34,771 bases of DNA from Halocafeteria seosinensis (Eukaryota > Sar > Bigyra > Bicosoecida), in the NCBI GenBank assembly GCA_001687465.1, contig LVLI01000652.1, positions 1-34,771 on the forward strand, given 5' to 3'. The notes under the pieces were generated by a model, which searched no databases, was not told where the DNA came from, and saw nothing but the letters and a program-made list of their open reading frames with translations. Below, one piece after another: positions 21,701-28,591 of this stretch; position 1 is the first letter of the stretch, and each line of letters opens with the position of its first letter. Position numbers and translations under genes: made by a program.

Positions 21701-22484
21701 ACAACGTCCAGTGGTTTCAAGCTCTAAGCTTGTTGAGAGCGCAGAGGAAGGCTACGGCAGCACCCCACTGTGGGCACTACATGATACAGATTCGTGGCGA
21801 GAGTTGCAAGATCTAATTAATTTAAGTCAAAAAGAATTTGAGACGCTTTATCCTGGGACCCAATCATCCGGAAACAATGACGATGAGTCTGTTCTGTATT
21901 TTGTCTTCCGAGACAGTGATGGCAAACCATTGGAGCTGTGTAATGGAGGTTCGAACCGAAGAGTTGTAACAGCTCAAGACCGTCGAGAGTATTTCAAGTT
22001 GGCTTGTGATGTCCGTGAAAGGGAATTTGACGCTCAGTGCTCAGCGATGAGAAAGGGTCTTGTCAGTATTGTACCTGCCAGGGCTCTTCAGCTCTTAACA
22101 TGGAGAGAGCTAGAACTCATGGTGTGTGGAGATCCGGCTGTTGACGTAGCGTTGTTGAAGCAAAACACAGTCTATTCTGGGTTCTCTGCGGCTGAGCAAG
22201 AAGAATACGTTGAACGCTTTTGGCGGGTATTCGAATCACTTTCCAAAGAAGAGCAATCATCATTTATTCGTTTTGCATGGGGTAGAGCCCGTTTACCCAA
22301 GCCCGAGAACTGGAATCGACCATTCAAGCTGATGAGACGCGGAGGCGGGGATACAGACCTCCCTGTTAGTCATGCTTGTTTCTTCTCCGTAGAAATGCCA
22401 TGTTACAGCTCCGATGAAATCGCACGGCAAAGAATCCGCACGGCGATTCACTTTGGTGCTGGTGGTGAGTTTTTGATTGCGTAA
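9729..22484 (+). CDS. Giant HECT-type E3 ubiquitin ligase
   Basis: One exon encodes 4251 aa. The first ATG in frame is at 9729; the frame also has a GTG two codons earlier. Domains in order: an acidic/Ala-rich N-terminus; a MIB/HERC2-type domain (about 272-355, GTLVVRGKDWNP, YGEVVEM); a basic, NLS-like KRKR/KRRPK segment (about 440-465); a long helical, probably armadillo-like scaffold; two UBA-like domains (about 2477-2528 and 2545-2590); a Glu/Asp-rich tract (about 2640-2760); a CUB-like domain of the type in ZZEF1-like proteins (about 3217-3324, VTFDPRS, WGYRM); and a C-terminal HECT domain (about 3850-4251). The catalytic Cys is residue 4217 in SHACFF, 35 residues from the end as expected, and the conserved Phe at position -4 is present. 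HECT ligases take ubiquitin from an E2 onto this Cys and pass it to substrates. CFF around the Cys suggests the HERC/HECTD4 group rather than HUWE1, but the subfamily is uncertain. Substrates are unknown. Confidence 0.93.
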   Translation: MDDHTNNAALGDANAAAAAGGTGTTTDSTGRGGRARANTTLSAHGIPDTGLSMASLEEVKEFRTILKQSPANIKEGQGDIFASVLSRLGDTGLLRKLTAPVSVGKFFKAAPVTSLSEHTSQNILKQVTLKDESFEASLAAGVVEHCQSSNLRETLAHYSRKLVRYALLSPKETSNLIERQVALLQYMHNLVSSKREKGATSTKVIPTSAESSSASATGTSPALSTRSRTRGADVSAPSEEGVKTEEANTDASVSVADKVPKGARVVPDHNYRPETLSPGTLVVRGKDWNPTDEADGGLGYGEVVEMTNWNDEENKGVVVKWHHSGEGQPTTKSYRWGAQSVSGRPLYEVAVAEILPPVEPSDWQDDICAWFCKNELQPTTPGEKEESQTSGITAEKLIDALAFASRSCSSGASRHSSVSGQSATDTLTSLKGFRWERKRKRNDNGDGGTPNRRNRSKRRPKHSDEGDHISSHPATFESSSGPFQAPSESVFHTTVKGIFDKVIEKFLAENGGEKWNPQGEVEISDELQEVSCAGWLSYLRLLQRHLLENLIGSLQTSDSHASALGSFNVALTPWIQWWHLLVDTLSILTEHVDQTVTGYMKQAEIEVGKLDGEFTEQQFQSVLKHLENSMGVLSNLFETGITDMLHPSITVLSLGTGLASPPEIRHKRVQPHDTGSVVSEVETTLSTLSFRGMKCLQFCISSFVEFPKLLKGWFKLHEGANKMRECLVSLGKVLSSRNSNGADSCESDTSASKLAERLVYSGSVLDHLAEDVSSLSGVAKSGQKPEGLGDVSREVNELDNEENWGNMVDVLCHGLLSDTVTSRFASTVPQVFHLRSAVDKTAAALSHTAGRLGHVLVTSVPHHQVEDQSETKAWLRSCVVSGGLQGGDMSRSDALNSWLQPLLDASTLGCADWFWGRWQNCDLHRKRDDLQSSTDYSSLPEQKLSCALPLAFKPPALSREESRKLAAIGRSNVKAPLQVSEISRLSPSKLIEAFKQSRKVSVPLPESIQEELSVKLMEVPLVSVAGLWMDSHLGGALSGIAKRRARSRAVEGWDGVSVPLLSEYATPFPETESVFLASLLHHVSALSTVASTDRDSIMGVPEEMLQGISSVLRVISEQPGELLSLYTDHKGPKNMNSPQVEASLHHVRHNTVTPSAAIQAAERCLTSLRGYLWSQRDYAKSGMLEKSNEVSLDEPVAASKPKPSSRSAAAPSSETASGNARHRRRGRSGSSQQQERPNSSSSRSKQSDAAPKLLKIEAPTSMAEVCDSIQERCFFMLSISPARRSAVGYTENDAPMGETSTPHAGKSMKPKRVELTPLLSRWKSQDDASKVMMMSSHQQSQGSTEPPPLSLDSAQVNVSSESRSAKMHDRTSGESVSCGAVPHIGKNRLSWISSMCYTCLNYAKYGHNVPPRLLLPLLFVRQIRAAVRSYGLTLWASVLRTIMGVDESREPLGSGSVSDAFGVEASQPAATVETRWFSGKADRLRIVREALLPARDSLGDSHRYCARGGPSNAIQESVRMKHNYLNNLEGVSDDSLRLVQSAWADMYVGVSAILAVSAHVGDSLTGAICLWCWSVDLLRGDHEMLSRSGVLKLISDLASANKESDSEVETTALLSPIADGESGGGQASGQATNNQRQDPGPELPPLDESWSMMDREAVGVALESGAMQVQQVVDHIKGFVNTRLGRSNRLHEIGSEAQADMFQSTVDELTAIQQFWISRQMWRPARELSNTFSANTMIPMFQEFTEAVEETEVQEAQRASRDSADVQMEGTENAEEAPVDEEKKQREEKAQKMREKVEKIHQLLNKSWVLENDFLRGAASELYRFLICSVVGGRRNADAGDSHSIFEQPSNVTGLKLNLTSRHKAVLEDAPPSSAAALSVYSEAAASTVSRHCSAGEEIGGANSSYWTRWLRETVVDWVTKQIHFACSKLSEHVCEDLDNIPDMMVALRRWERFERIVHEHMVWLAAVRNTTEVKQWFHPTSAETGGKRSPGGFSHLCWRVFRFGSLRLQQLSTVLLADILPYQNPAAATSALIGSSRWSSNTSGSHADARTVPLFLLSLIGSMVSFKYSKFRQGRLKASIPVVDFQSIDELLGLNLSSGGNKDSLTVSVMGGYRCGHHVMSLASLSVSLLRALIVGSLRWERACEGLFGSIFECFNQSSGHVLDDKTAKSETLMRLTYGATAVLGGFTEILRPGIRAIPASAWKAGAEAGLWSSQNLAKHYSCRVVKFERGNNNAWVLYPPASESGQARSEGEVSTPAIDTGLVSGFHTMHPGLESRKVASSSLTPLDNPRLSPEQVSRFINPTLGVEKSSYLQFIYQVLSMAAEVEVKSVEEREKVTEQAPSSSQIPSNSFRVTKCGQLEETVELKHAENQHRLALLIACASRAIESWISEEPSGYPVTTAVVNHHTQNARNRSLLSVLVDLSARPLPQYRLTLPRHIVAKGNICLERLLDISIGDSAVGYPAGKSQSSSSSGDYDPALIARQAAANEISLMGFDYDLALKGLEIKGDDKSRVVEWFLSGEAEAFKSGGGLEESSKETENDLRYENARNLAVMVGKPPRLCMKALELCGDDQNSALNWIMDYGDTFMPGLSEELQTIDSNELEEHQNRLLGNVDDRAVLHDLGLDSGGGATRQTMQQFDDMDENESDGEELASHGFDSESEDDVGEDAPLEDYDDEEHAYGDEAEDEEEEEEDDEEEEHSGDEMMANEGDEDDGLGRNIWLAGSPGVRLARNEETAEEDRDEEFQHEDVEEHDEEEMEEAGGADGGAGSMSRLMDQLQALREITRNNSNRERQWAPAVWAQGGDEDDTAGGQWETEAGNQEERREQGAEGDISATLPSLLFRRVTAAVGGRPGETMRDSSTITGRGVDVRRFMQEFLGGDASLGTGDVGSYRGTSSDVQRQRHDAFTVDDEFLGDTFLCRAHQCLAPQAGGCDEVQYRRPASVEKLGEARTARISKDLEVTPCTLTGFVACLFSAQRHDDVSINSQWRVQAETGVILGSVRDGANPHLLIAVNCLHTGSVKYRIASRKQIRLHASIFGVEINSDDQNCALPVNSVSLATQMSCTLLSSRRALINTILQWPSEGASGSASWRQFINRDCLLNLTRYTVATEDCLSSAETGSESSKGTSGSALLDKIGAGVAVGRGGKLCLPLGAPCVGAVLLLLREWMLWEGSQRSGELTSLLVDNVATNIASATTPHASEEKPVIRESLHPHFNQCEVHDKVTIPGARALWVTFDPRSQLGIGGGMMSRARLRFQDGRTGDSGTLEFGGDSRELRPFVVHGDTLSYRFSTRHNLSDSGWGYRMIISPMQGLAWRNEVSIWRSEPSLEWACWLMEFLLRHSVSDSDEHSQVSSSASSGFAASDEESIIVPRQQRSQLYSGKVFQALVRYLQSRGTPFKHRVIQLVSQILRRTNMFPEGDVPDFSLLRGMEKTVMETCRNYLREPAQTPRPGLLSLVELLTTARSAERAISEKEQGKGDIQRTATSLLNESGEQSSLIDVDSAVSVLRTFPSWLRHHFTTFGESELSLPDESDRGIAARPVQFVLLETHDLLVALHSQMLCYMEERKASGTFCLPPPLLARAVVSAGWATGPEDITPAMLLRAAKSLGSWSPVQDDQLVQWTTTITSPGRRAKKTEVEQTYANSEYDFDPCRVGSARSPLELQPKTLKMRSPTSVAPPDKKKKRFKHPAPGLPDDTVVFPSISGDHVSTSDLRLRFAVIQMLNKRLNHVCPLIDTVPSDTGSSNTDSRIDQSEYSSTQSLGQRLRESAHLVFIDVKLQVLDKAVKSTWTPRRGSGFRVRIDNNAAFVSRDKAVHDESGEARSITQSKCLFVQLYQGLHKSASNTLRNSPESEGGTESAAVGRVLARGLRAHLDPRESLFKVEYTGEDGMDWGGLYRDCLTRALDDLFPSSIDSSLPGSSRVPVPSVDLFIPCPNQMKGAGENTDKWVPNASHTSPLALSMFRFVGRLMGIALRHKSYLPFDVAPLIWARIIQRPVVSSSKLVESAEEGYGSTPLWALHDTDSWRELQDLINLSQKEFETLYPGTQSSGNNDDESVLYFVFRDSDGKPLELCNGGSNRRVVTAQDRREYFKLACDVREREFDAQCSAMRKGLVSIVPARALQLLTWRELELMVCGDPAVDVALLKQNTVYSGFSAAEQEEYVERFWRVFESLSKEEQSSFIRFAWGRARLPKPENWNRPFKLMRRGGGDTDLPVSHACFFSVEMPCYSSDEIARQRIRTAIHFGAGGEFLIA
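17641..18030 (+). repeat. Glu/Asp-rich low-complexity coding tract
   Basis: GAA/GAG/GAC/GAT codons dominate, with the densest run at about 17785-17830. It codes the acidic tract after the UBA-like domains of the HECT ligase. Acidic tracts beside UBA domains are also seen in HUWE1/UPL-type ligases and often bind basic or chromatin proteins. Confidence 0.8.
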
Positions 22485-24367
22485 GAACGAGGATGAGAAG
22501 AGGAACAATGCTATGGATCATGAGGGATCTAGCAAGACCTCCTTTTGTTTTGATGGCATTCCGGTAACATGATACAACTGCTGGTGTTACGCAATGAATG
22601 TAACATACACTGATAGCGTAGTTACGTATCATAGACAATATTTAAGGGTACACCAGTTAGCCATGCACCCCCGCATCCTTAGTGTAACATCCAACACAAG
22701 CCAGCTTACTTAGAATCGCGTAGTTCATCCTCCTTGCATCGACTTGCCCTGAGAGCCCGATTGCCTGCGCTCATAAATCCTTCGTCTTCCTATCGCATTT
22801 CACAGGAGCAGCGGCAATGGACTGACAAAAGGTTACACCAGCGACGGGCATTCCTACGTGCTGCTAAGCTCCTAAACCTACTGCTTCCTGTCAGACGCTT
22901 CAGACAAAGGACTACCCCAGTATTGAGAAAACTCCTGTAAAAGCCGAAGCAGCCCCACAGCAAATGATCGAATACGTAGCTGTTACTTTATTATGCAAGG
23001 CAAATTGAGAAGCATATTGAATTCATATTACTCAACTTGCCTTACCAGATCCGTATGAACCAGCTCAGTAGAAGACCCCGCTGCAAATTGTAACCCAGTT
23101 TCTTTCACAATTGTACTTTCTTGTGGAACAATTGTCTTGCCCTTGCATTCCGTCATGTAACAAGAGGAAAATGAAGTCTCGAAGGGGGCGGTCGTCGTGT
23201 TCGCCGTTCTTATACTACTTGTCGTGACTATATGCGGAATTCACGCTTCAGGTAGTGAGATTGAGAAGTTTACCCCAACCGGGGACGTGGTGCTGCGGAC
23301 CAGGAGCAACGAATGGTGGCTACTCTCAGCTTTTGGATCCTGACTACAGTGCTCAAGGAGGTAGTAAAGCGGGGGCCGATGAATACCAGCCGTTCGAAAG
23401 AAAAGGAGGAGATGGGGGCTCCGGTGGAGCAGGTACTGGCTGTGCTGGCACGTCCATTGGAGCGTACAGTGTATGGTGGAACTTCGTGGAAGTAGCGACG
23501 GCGGTGCTACCAGGGATGTTTTAGGGGGAAAGGGCAAGGGAAAAAACGAAGGCTTTTGAAGATAGCTTGAGAATTGTATGCCGGTGGTAGTGGTGCGACC
23601 GATTGTGTTAATTGCCTAGGAAAAGGAGGGACAGGAGGTGGGCTAAATTCTCTAAGCTTCCGGCCCGTCACGGCGTCCTTGTCACACGGTCCAGAATCAT
23701 CCGTCCATCCTCGCGAGAGGCACGAACGGGAGAACCAAGACCGCGTTTAGAGCACAATGCTATTCCGCCCGCTAAGATTACGTCATATATAATATTGATA
23801 CCTCTTGTTCCTCAAAGTTATACATGTATGGTCGACTCGAACTTCAGTCTGGAAGCCACACTGTCTGCCACAGTCACCTTGCAAAACAAAATAGGCAAGG
23901 TGCATACAGTAGGGACGCTGCCGAATCCCTGTGATGGTATTGCATCTGCGTACCATGCATGTACAGGAGTGGGAAGGTTCAGGCGATTCACTGGCATTAA
24001 CTCAACTGTGAAATTACGACTTGTGTAGTACCCAGTGTTACCAACTGGATTCTGTGGAATTACAGAACGCCCGAACTTCCTTGATGGCCCAGTTGTCTAT
24101 AACGCTAATGCAATAGATGTGTTCATTGTTGCAAGGCCATATATTCCCACCTTTGCGATCGAACCGTCGTGTCTTTGAGTTCTTCTGAAGTATTCAAGTT
24201 TCCAATACATGTACAGTAGTGCGGGTTGGCGTACAGTACTGAGTACACACCTCAGTAACTTCACATTTATATGTACCCTGAGTTAGCATTGGTGTTTAAC
24301 GCACTTTCCTTTTCGAGCTGAGTTGGATGATTCCGTCCTTAATCCTTTATTAGCCCCGTGTATTTTC
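22485..24367. other. Spacer between HECT and first GT8 gene
   Basis: This 1.9-kb stretch holds the HECT 3' flank and the promoter side of the glycosyltransferase gene. It contains an imperfect hairpin (22997-23043) and two copies of the palindrome ACAATTGT near 23110-23140. A signal-peptide-like open frame at about 23171-23343 would need one extra G in a G5 run to begin at its ATG. The open frame at 23612-24028 has no ATG start and no known domain. No gene is called. Confidence 0.45.
22997..23043. repeat. Imperfect inverted repeat downstream of HECT gene
   Basis: The arms 22997-23009 and 23031-23043 pair at 12 of 13 positions around a 21-nt AT-rich spacer. It lies about 510 bp past the HECT stop codon. 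Function is unknown. Confidence 0.4.
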
Positions 24368-26580
24368 ATGGTCGTCGGCATGCTGGGGAACGCAAAATCT
24401 AACAAAGAGAATGGATCCCGTGCGACAGCCTCTGAGTCGCTTGCGACGTCCTTTTGGATTCCTCCACAAACCAAAAGGGCCTCCAAGGCGAGCCCCGCTT
24501 GGTTTACAGGAGGTGCTGGAAGCTGCTTAATGCGCGTCCTCTATGTCACCTTACTCATCACAGCGGTGGTGATATTCTGCATGAACCTCTTGGCAGGATA
24601 TCGAATACAAATGGAGATCCAGCAGTATTCACCTCGAGGGGAATCCTTGCGACGTGTATACAGTTTAGAATTGCGACAACAACCTCAAGCAGGTACGCTG
24701 AGAAATGCTACCGATTCTCAGAATGAAGGGGAAGGCGAAGCGGGCCAAGATAATACTGGTAGCCGGCCGACGTCGTCGTCGTCGTCGAGTGACGCCAGTG
24801 GGAGTGGAACAACTTCTTCCCTGGCTAACGGCAACAAAATCAAGCACGCAGACGGTTCAGAAACGAAACTAACACCGGAAAAGCAGCAACAACAGGACGT
24901 AGGGGCGAGCTCTCCCGACCAGAAGAAGGCTAAAGCTGCCAACCAGCACGTACCAGTCCCCGAAACCCAACGCAAGGAGGAGCAGCAACAACAAGATCCG
25001 GAAGCATATCCTGCTGTCGATCAAAATGGGAAGAAAATATTCCCGCCAAAGGATGAAGAATTTATTGGCCCCGCCCGAAGCAAAAGTCAACCAGTTGGCG
25101 ATGATTCGTCCTTGCGGAACTACATGCCCCGTGGGCCAATACCGGACCCAAAATCTGCCGAGTACCAGCAGAACTGCGCTGAGCACCACCCTCCAGGACA
25201 ACATGCAATCTTCACTATGGCGAGTGGCGATCGAGCTGCACGGATGGCAACAGCAGTGCTTCAATCGTTAAGAGATGTCAACACTTGCCAAAGTATCGAA
25301 TTGAACATAATGATCAGTGGAGGTGGCATTGGCTCGGAAGACTGCATGAACAAAGTAGTTCCTTCCGAATTGAGATCACAGTGCGGAAGCTTTAACTTAA
25401 CGGATCCTCGAGGCTCAATCTCGCAGATTTTCTTGAACACCTGGGAACAGATGAATGTCAAAGTTCGTTTGGTTCGACCCATAGCAGTAGACTCGGGTAC
25501 GGTGTTTGACTTAGGCCCCTTTGCTTGCATGAAACGGCCACCTCGTGTCCTATGTTTGCTCTGCAGAATATCTGAATATGCCAGGTGGAAGGAAAATTGC
25601 TTGGGGTATGGCGTTCAATAAGTTAAATGTGTTCGGCTTCACCCAGTACAAGAAAGTAAGTCCCGATGTGGCGCCTCACAATATAAACCCAAGCGAGGCC
25701 GATGAGAAATTCCGCGCAGATTTTATGGATGGACTCAGACACTCTCGTGCTGAAGAACTTGGACCACTTACTTTGGTACCCCGAATTTACTGCTGCATTC
25801 ACAAATGACTGTTGCAACAGGAACGCTGCCGCGAAAATTTCTGGTGGCTTTTGGGTCATTCAGCCCTCAAGAAACCGTCTTAGTCAAATCATTGATCTGG
25901 CGAAGTCACCAACCGTACTAAAGGAGTCATCTCTGGAAAGTGGAGAAAACTGGTTCTTTGGAGACATGTCTATGGTTGCCGCGCTCTTTACAAGGGGGCG
26001 AAAACTTCATGCGGTGGGCTTTCCGTGGTCCATTGATCCCCGTCTGAGTACAATCATAGATGGTGTTGGAGATCCCGAAAACCACTGGTCTGTAAGACAC
26101 TCAATGCAGCATCGAGATCTGCAAAGATCCGCGGATGGCAGAATGTTGCTTGGGGGGCCGGAGGATATCACTGTTACCCCTCTGGCTCCGTATCGAAGAG
26201 AGAGGTTGCGCTTTGTTACAAGTTTCGATGACCTCAATTGGGGAGACAAAGTTGGCCGAAGACACGGTGCCCCTTTTGGAAGGACCTGGCACATGTTGAA
26301 CGCCTCCTATGATGGGCTGCCGATAGAATGCAAGTGTATCCCATCCCGACACTTAGGATTTGACAGTTACTTTTCTATCCACTTAACTTGCCTGGGACCA
26401 ATAAAGAAGCCAACCAGCCATAAGACGTTCGGCGAGTTCCAAGAAAAAACGGACAGGGAATATCCATCTTGCATTCGCCCGTACTTTAATGCATGGATGA
26501 GAAGTTACAAGCGTGCCTTGGGTAGTGGTTTTGAGAAGGACCTATGGGTGACTCCTAGAGAAGGTTATAAGGTACAATAA
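24368..26580 (+). CDS. GT8-like type II glycosyltransferase, copy 1 (3 exons)
   Basis: Exons 24368-25496, 25567-25655 and 25720-26580; introns of 70 bp (phase 1) and 64 bp (phase 0), both GT-AG. The product is 692 aa. A cytosolic tail of about 52 residues precedes a signal-anchor helix (about 55-77), then a long Ser/Gln/Lys-rich stem to about residue 260, which fits a Golgi type II enzyme. The catalytic domain starts near residue 279 (HAIFTMASGD). The metal/nucleotide-sugar DxD motif is ILWMDSD (Asp411-Asp413), followed by SGGFWVIQPS and a late HLTC...KKP resembling the GT8 HxGxxKPW motif. GT8 enzymes are retaining transferases using UDP-sugars. The donor and acceptor cannot be read here. The first ATG is at 24368; the frame opens earlier only with TTG. 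Confidence 0.87.
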
Positions 26581-26764
26581 ACTGCTGTTATTACATTGAT
26601 GGAAAGAGAATGTGTGCCCCTGTACACCGGTGTTGCAATTCTCAGACTCGCCAAGAGATTGCGTGGTACCGGTCTGTGCATGGGCTCCTCAGAGCAGCCT
26701 GGCAAGCATCAACAACGGTCGTTCGGACGAAATTGAGATAACCAAAGTTGAACACAGGCGAAGC

Positions 26765-28591
26765 TTATTCCTTCAATATTCGTGTCTCCATGATATCCAA
26801 CCAAACTGGAAGGTACGCATTAGCGGTCATGCGAGAACTGAACGATACCGGATCTAACAGATATTGCTGGATGAAACTCAACTCCTTTGATTCTAGTTCA
26901 TGATTACACCACAAAGCCAGGGAAGAGTACCGATGCTCTCGCAGAAGACGTTTAACATTATTCCACGATTTCGATAGCCATGAAGCCCGGATAGCATAAC
27001 TCACTACCCATTCAGTTTCATCTCCGTCAGTCAATTTGTTCGACTCCCTCCGAGCCTCGGATACAGCATTGACCATGCGGTCGATATCTTCTTTCGAGTA
27101 GGTCCCTTTCTCCCAGGCTGTCCGCCATCCAAGGCTATAGATGCATCGTGGACAGAACGACCCAAACAAACGAAGCAATTCCTTGGTTTTCTTGAACTCG
27201 TTTCCAGAGGATGACACATAGGAGTATGGTTTTGCAGAAAATACGTCGGCATTCAATATAATCCCAGGTCGTGTTTGCACTTCTTCTTTGCCGGAAGAAT
27301 GGTAACTGTTAGGCATAATCCGTATGTGTAGCAATGAACGGGATAGCGCGCTTTTCCAACGTGACAAAATCTGCAGAGAAGTTCGAACAACTTCCATCTC
27401 CTTGAAATCTAACTTTACTCCAAGCCGAATGGGCATAGTTTTCCCTCCAGCAGACTTTTCCTCCCCTTCCTTCTCACCTTCTCCGAGTTTATTCTTTTCG
27501 TCGAGATACTCTACAATTGTTCGCAAGAACGTATCAAGCGAGAGGTCACTGTCAGTACCAGAATCATGTCCCATCATTGGTGTGATGGTGCGAACGTTGG
27601 TGCTGCCTGATTTCCAAGAAGCCTTATCGCGGATCACATCTCCTTCCAGAAAATTAATGCCACCGAATGTATGAGAGTGTTCGCTAACTTTCTTAAGTAC
27701 TCTATTGAGCTTCGCCTTGCTGTTCACCGCATGAGCGAATTGAGCTTGATGTGGCAGAATCACTCCATCCTCCGGCATCGGAACCGATTCCAACGGGTAT
27801 CTTGAGATTCCACGACTGGCCATCCGTCTGAGCGGTCGAAAAAAGACAAATATCGAGCAGCCTACCAATAGTGCCACTACAAACAATTTGCAGCACAGGT
27901 AAACCCGGGAAGACCAACTGGACTCTTTGGACGCTTTAGGTGATGTTGTATACCTCGGTGTTACGGTGCCTTTGTTTCCGAGGATGTCAATAACACTACT
28001 AGCTCCACCAGGACTTACTGTTCCCACTAAATTCGATACAGATGTAGGAACTCGTACTCTCCGAAGTGAAGGAGGCGCAGGGGCGGCAACTGGTTCCTCG
28101 TCGTGTTCTGATGAGTGCCGACGCCACGATACAGCTCGCCGTAGTGTACTTGTGCTCTCTATTGACGTCTGGTCCTCTGTCGCGTCTAGCCCGCTGTCTT
28201 TCTCCTCTTCTTCTGGGGTATTCTCTAAGCCGGGACCTTCTGAGTCGGTACCTAGAATTCCACTCTGGGAATCACTTTGCCAGAGGTTTCTGATAGCATC
28301 AAGTGTCGACCCACGCGCTCGAGACCGTCTGTCTTCCGGGCGGCGGCTCGTTTTCTCGGCCGACGGCGACGCGTCGTTCCTTGTGGGTGCTCCGGCCGTC
28401 TCTTCTCCGTGGGGATCCGTTGAGGTATGCCTTCCGCGGTAACCTCTTGACAAGGATGACTCACCTTCGGGATCCGGCGGGTCCCGTTCTCGCTGTCTCT
28501 CAGTTGCGCTTGCGTTCTCTTCCTGATTGTGGCTTTGACTGTCGCTACCACTGCTGCACTCCTTTTCCCTTCCCCCGCCGTTCGAGACCAT
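26765..28591 (-). CDS. Type II membrane protein with Menorin/FAM151 domain
   Basis: A single exon encodes 608 aa. Residues 1 to about 225 are polar, Ser/Arg/Glu-rich and probably disordered in the cytosol. One hydrophobic helix (about 230-251) follows, without an N-terminal signal peptide. The lumenal/extracellular part (about 285-600) matches the Menorin (FAM151, DUF2181) family: HAVNSKAKL, LEGDVI, MGHDSGTDSDL, GVKLDFK, ILNADV, YSLGWRT and SLALW occur in the family's order. The fold is a TIM barrel related to glycerophosphodiester phosphodiesterases, but no enzymatic reaction is firmly known. C. elegans MNR-1 acts outside the cell in dendrite shaping. The gene is tail-to-tail with GT8 copy 1 (184 bp apart) and divergent from GT8 copy 2. 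Confidence 0.8.
   Translation of the reverse strand: MVSNGGGREKECSSGSDSQSHNQEENASATERQRERDPPDPEGESSLSRGYRGRHTSTDPHGEETAGAPTRNDASPSAEKTSRRPEDRRSRARGSTLDAIRNLWQSDSQSGILGTDSEGPGLENTPEEEEKDSGLDATEDQTSIESTSTLRRAVSWRRHSSEHDEEPVAAPAPPSLRRVRVPTSVSNLVGTVSPGGASSVIDILGNKGTVTPRYTTSPKASKESSWSSRVYLCCKLFVVALLVGCSIFVFFRPLRRMASRGISRYPLESVPMPEDGVILPHQAQFAHAVNSKAKLNRVLKKVSEHSHTFGGINFLEGDVIRDKASWKSGSTNVRTITPMMGHDSGTDSDLSLDTFLRTIVEYLDEKNKLGEGEKEGEEKSAGGKTMPIRLGVKLDFKEMEVVRTSLQILSRWKSALSRSLLHIRIMPNSYHSSGKEEVQTRPGIILNADVFSAKPYSYVSSSGNEFKKTKELLRLFGSFCPRCIYSLGWRTAWEKGTYSKEDIDRMVNAVSEARRESNKLTDGDETEWVVSYAIRASWLSKSWNNVKRLLREHRYSSLALWCNHELESKELSFIQQYLLDPVSFSSRMTANAYLPVWLDIMETRILKE

Noticed and set aside
23612-24028. 138-codon plus-strand frame
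   Set aside because: It starts at TTG, has no signal peptide or known domain, and nearby splice sites do not join it to anything coherent.
24323-24367. Longer N-terminus for GT8 copy 1
   Set aside because: It requires a TTG start; the first ATG is at 24368.
26576-26581. AATAAA at the GT8 copy 1 stop codon
   Set aside because: It overlaps the stop codon itself, so cleavage would follow almost at once; probably coincidental.
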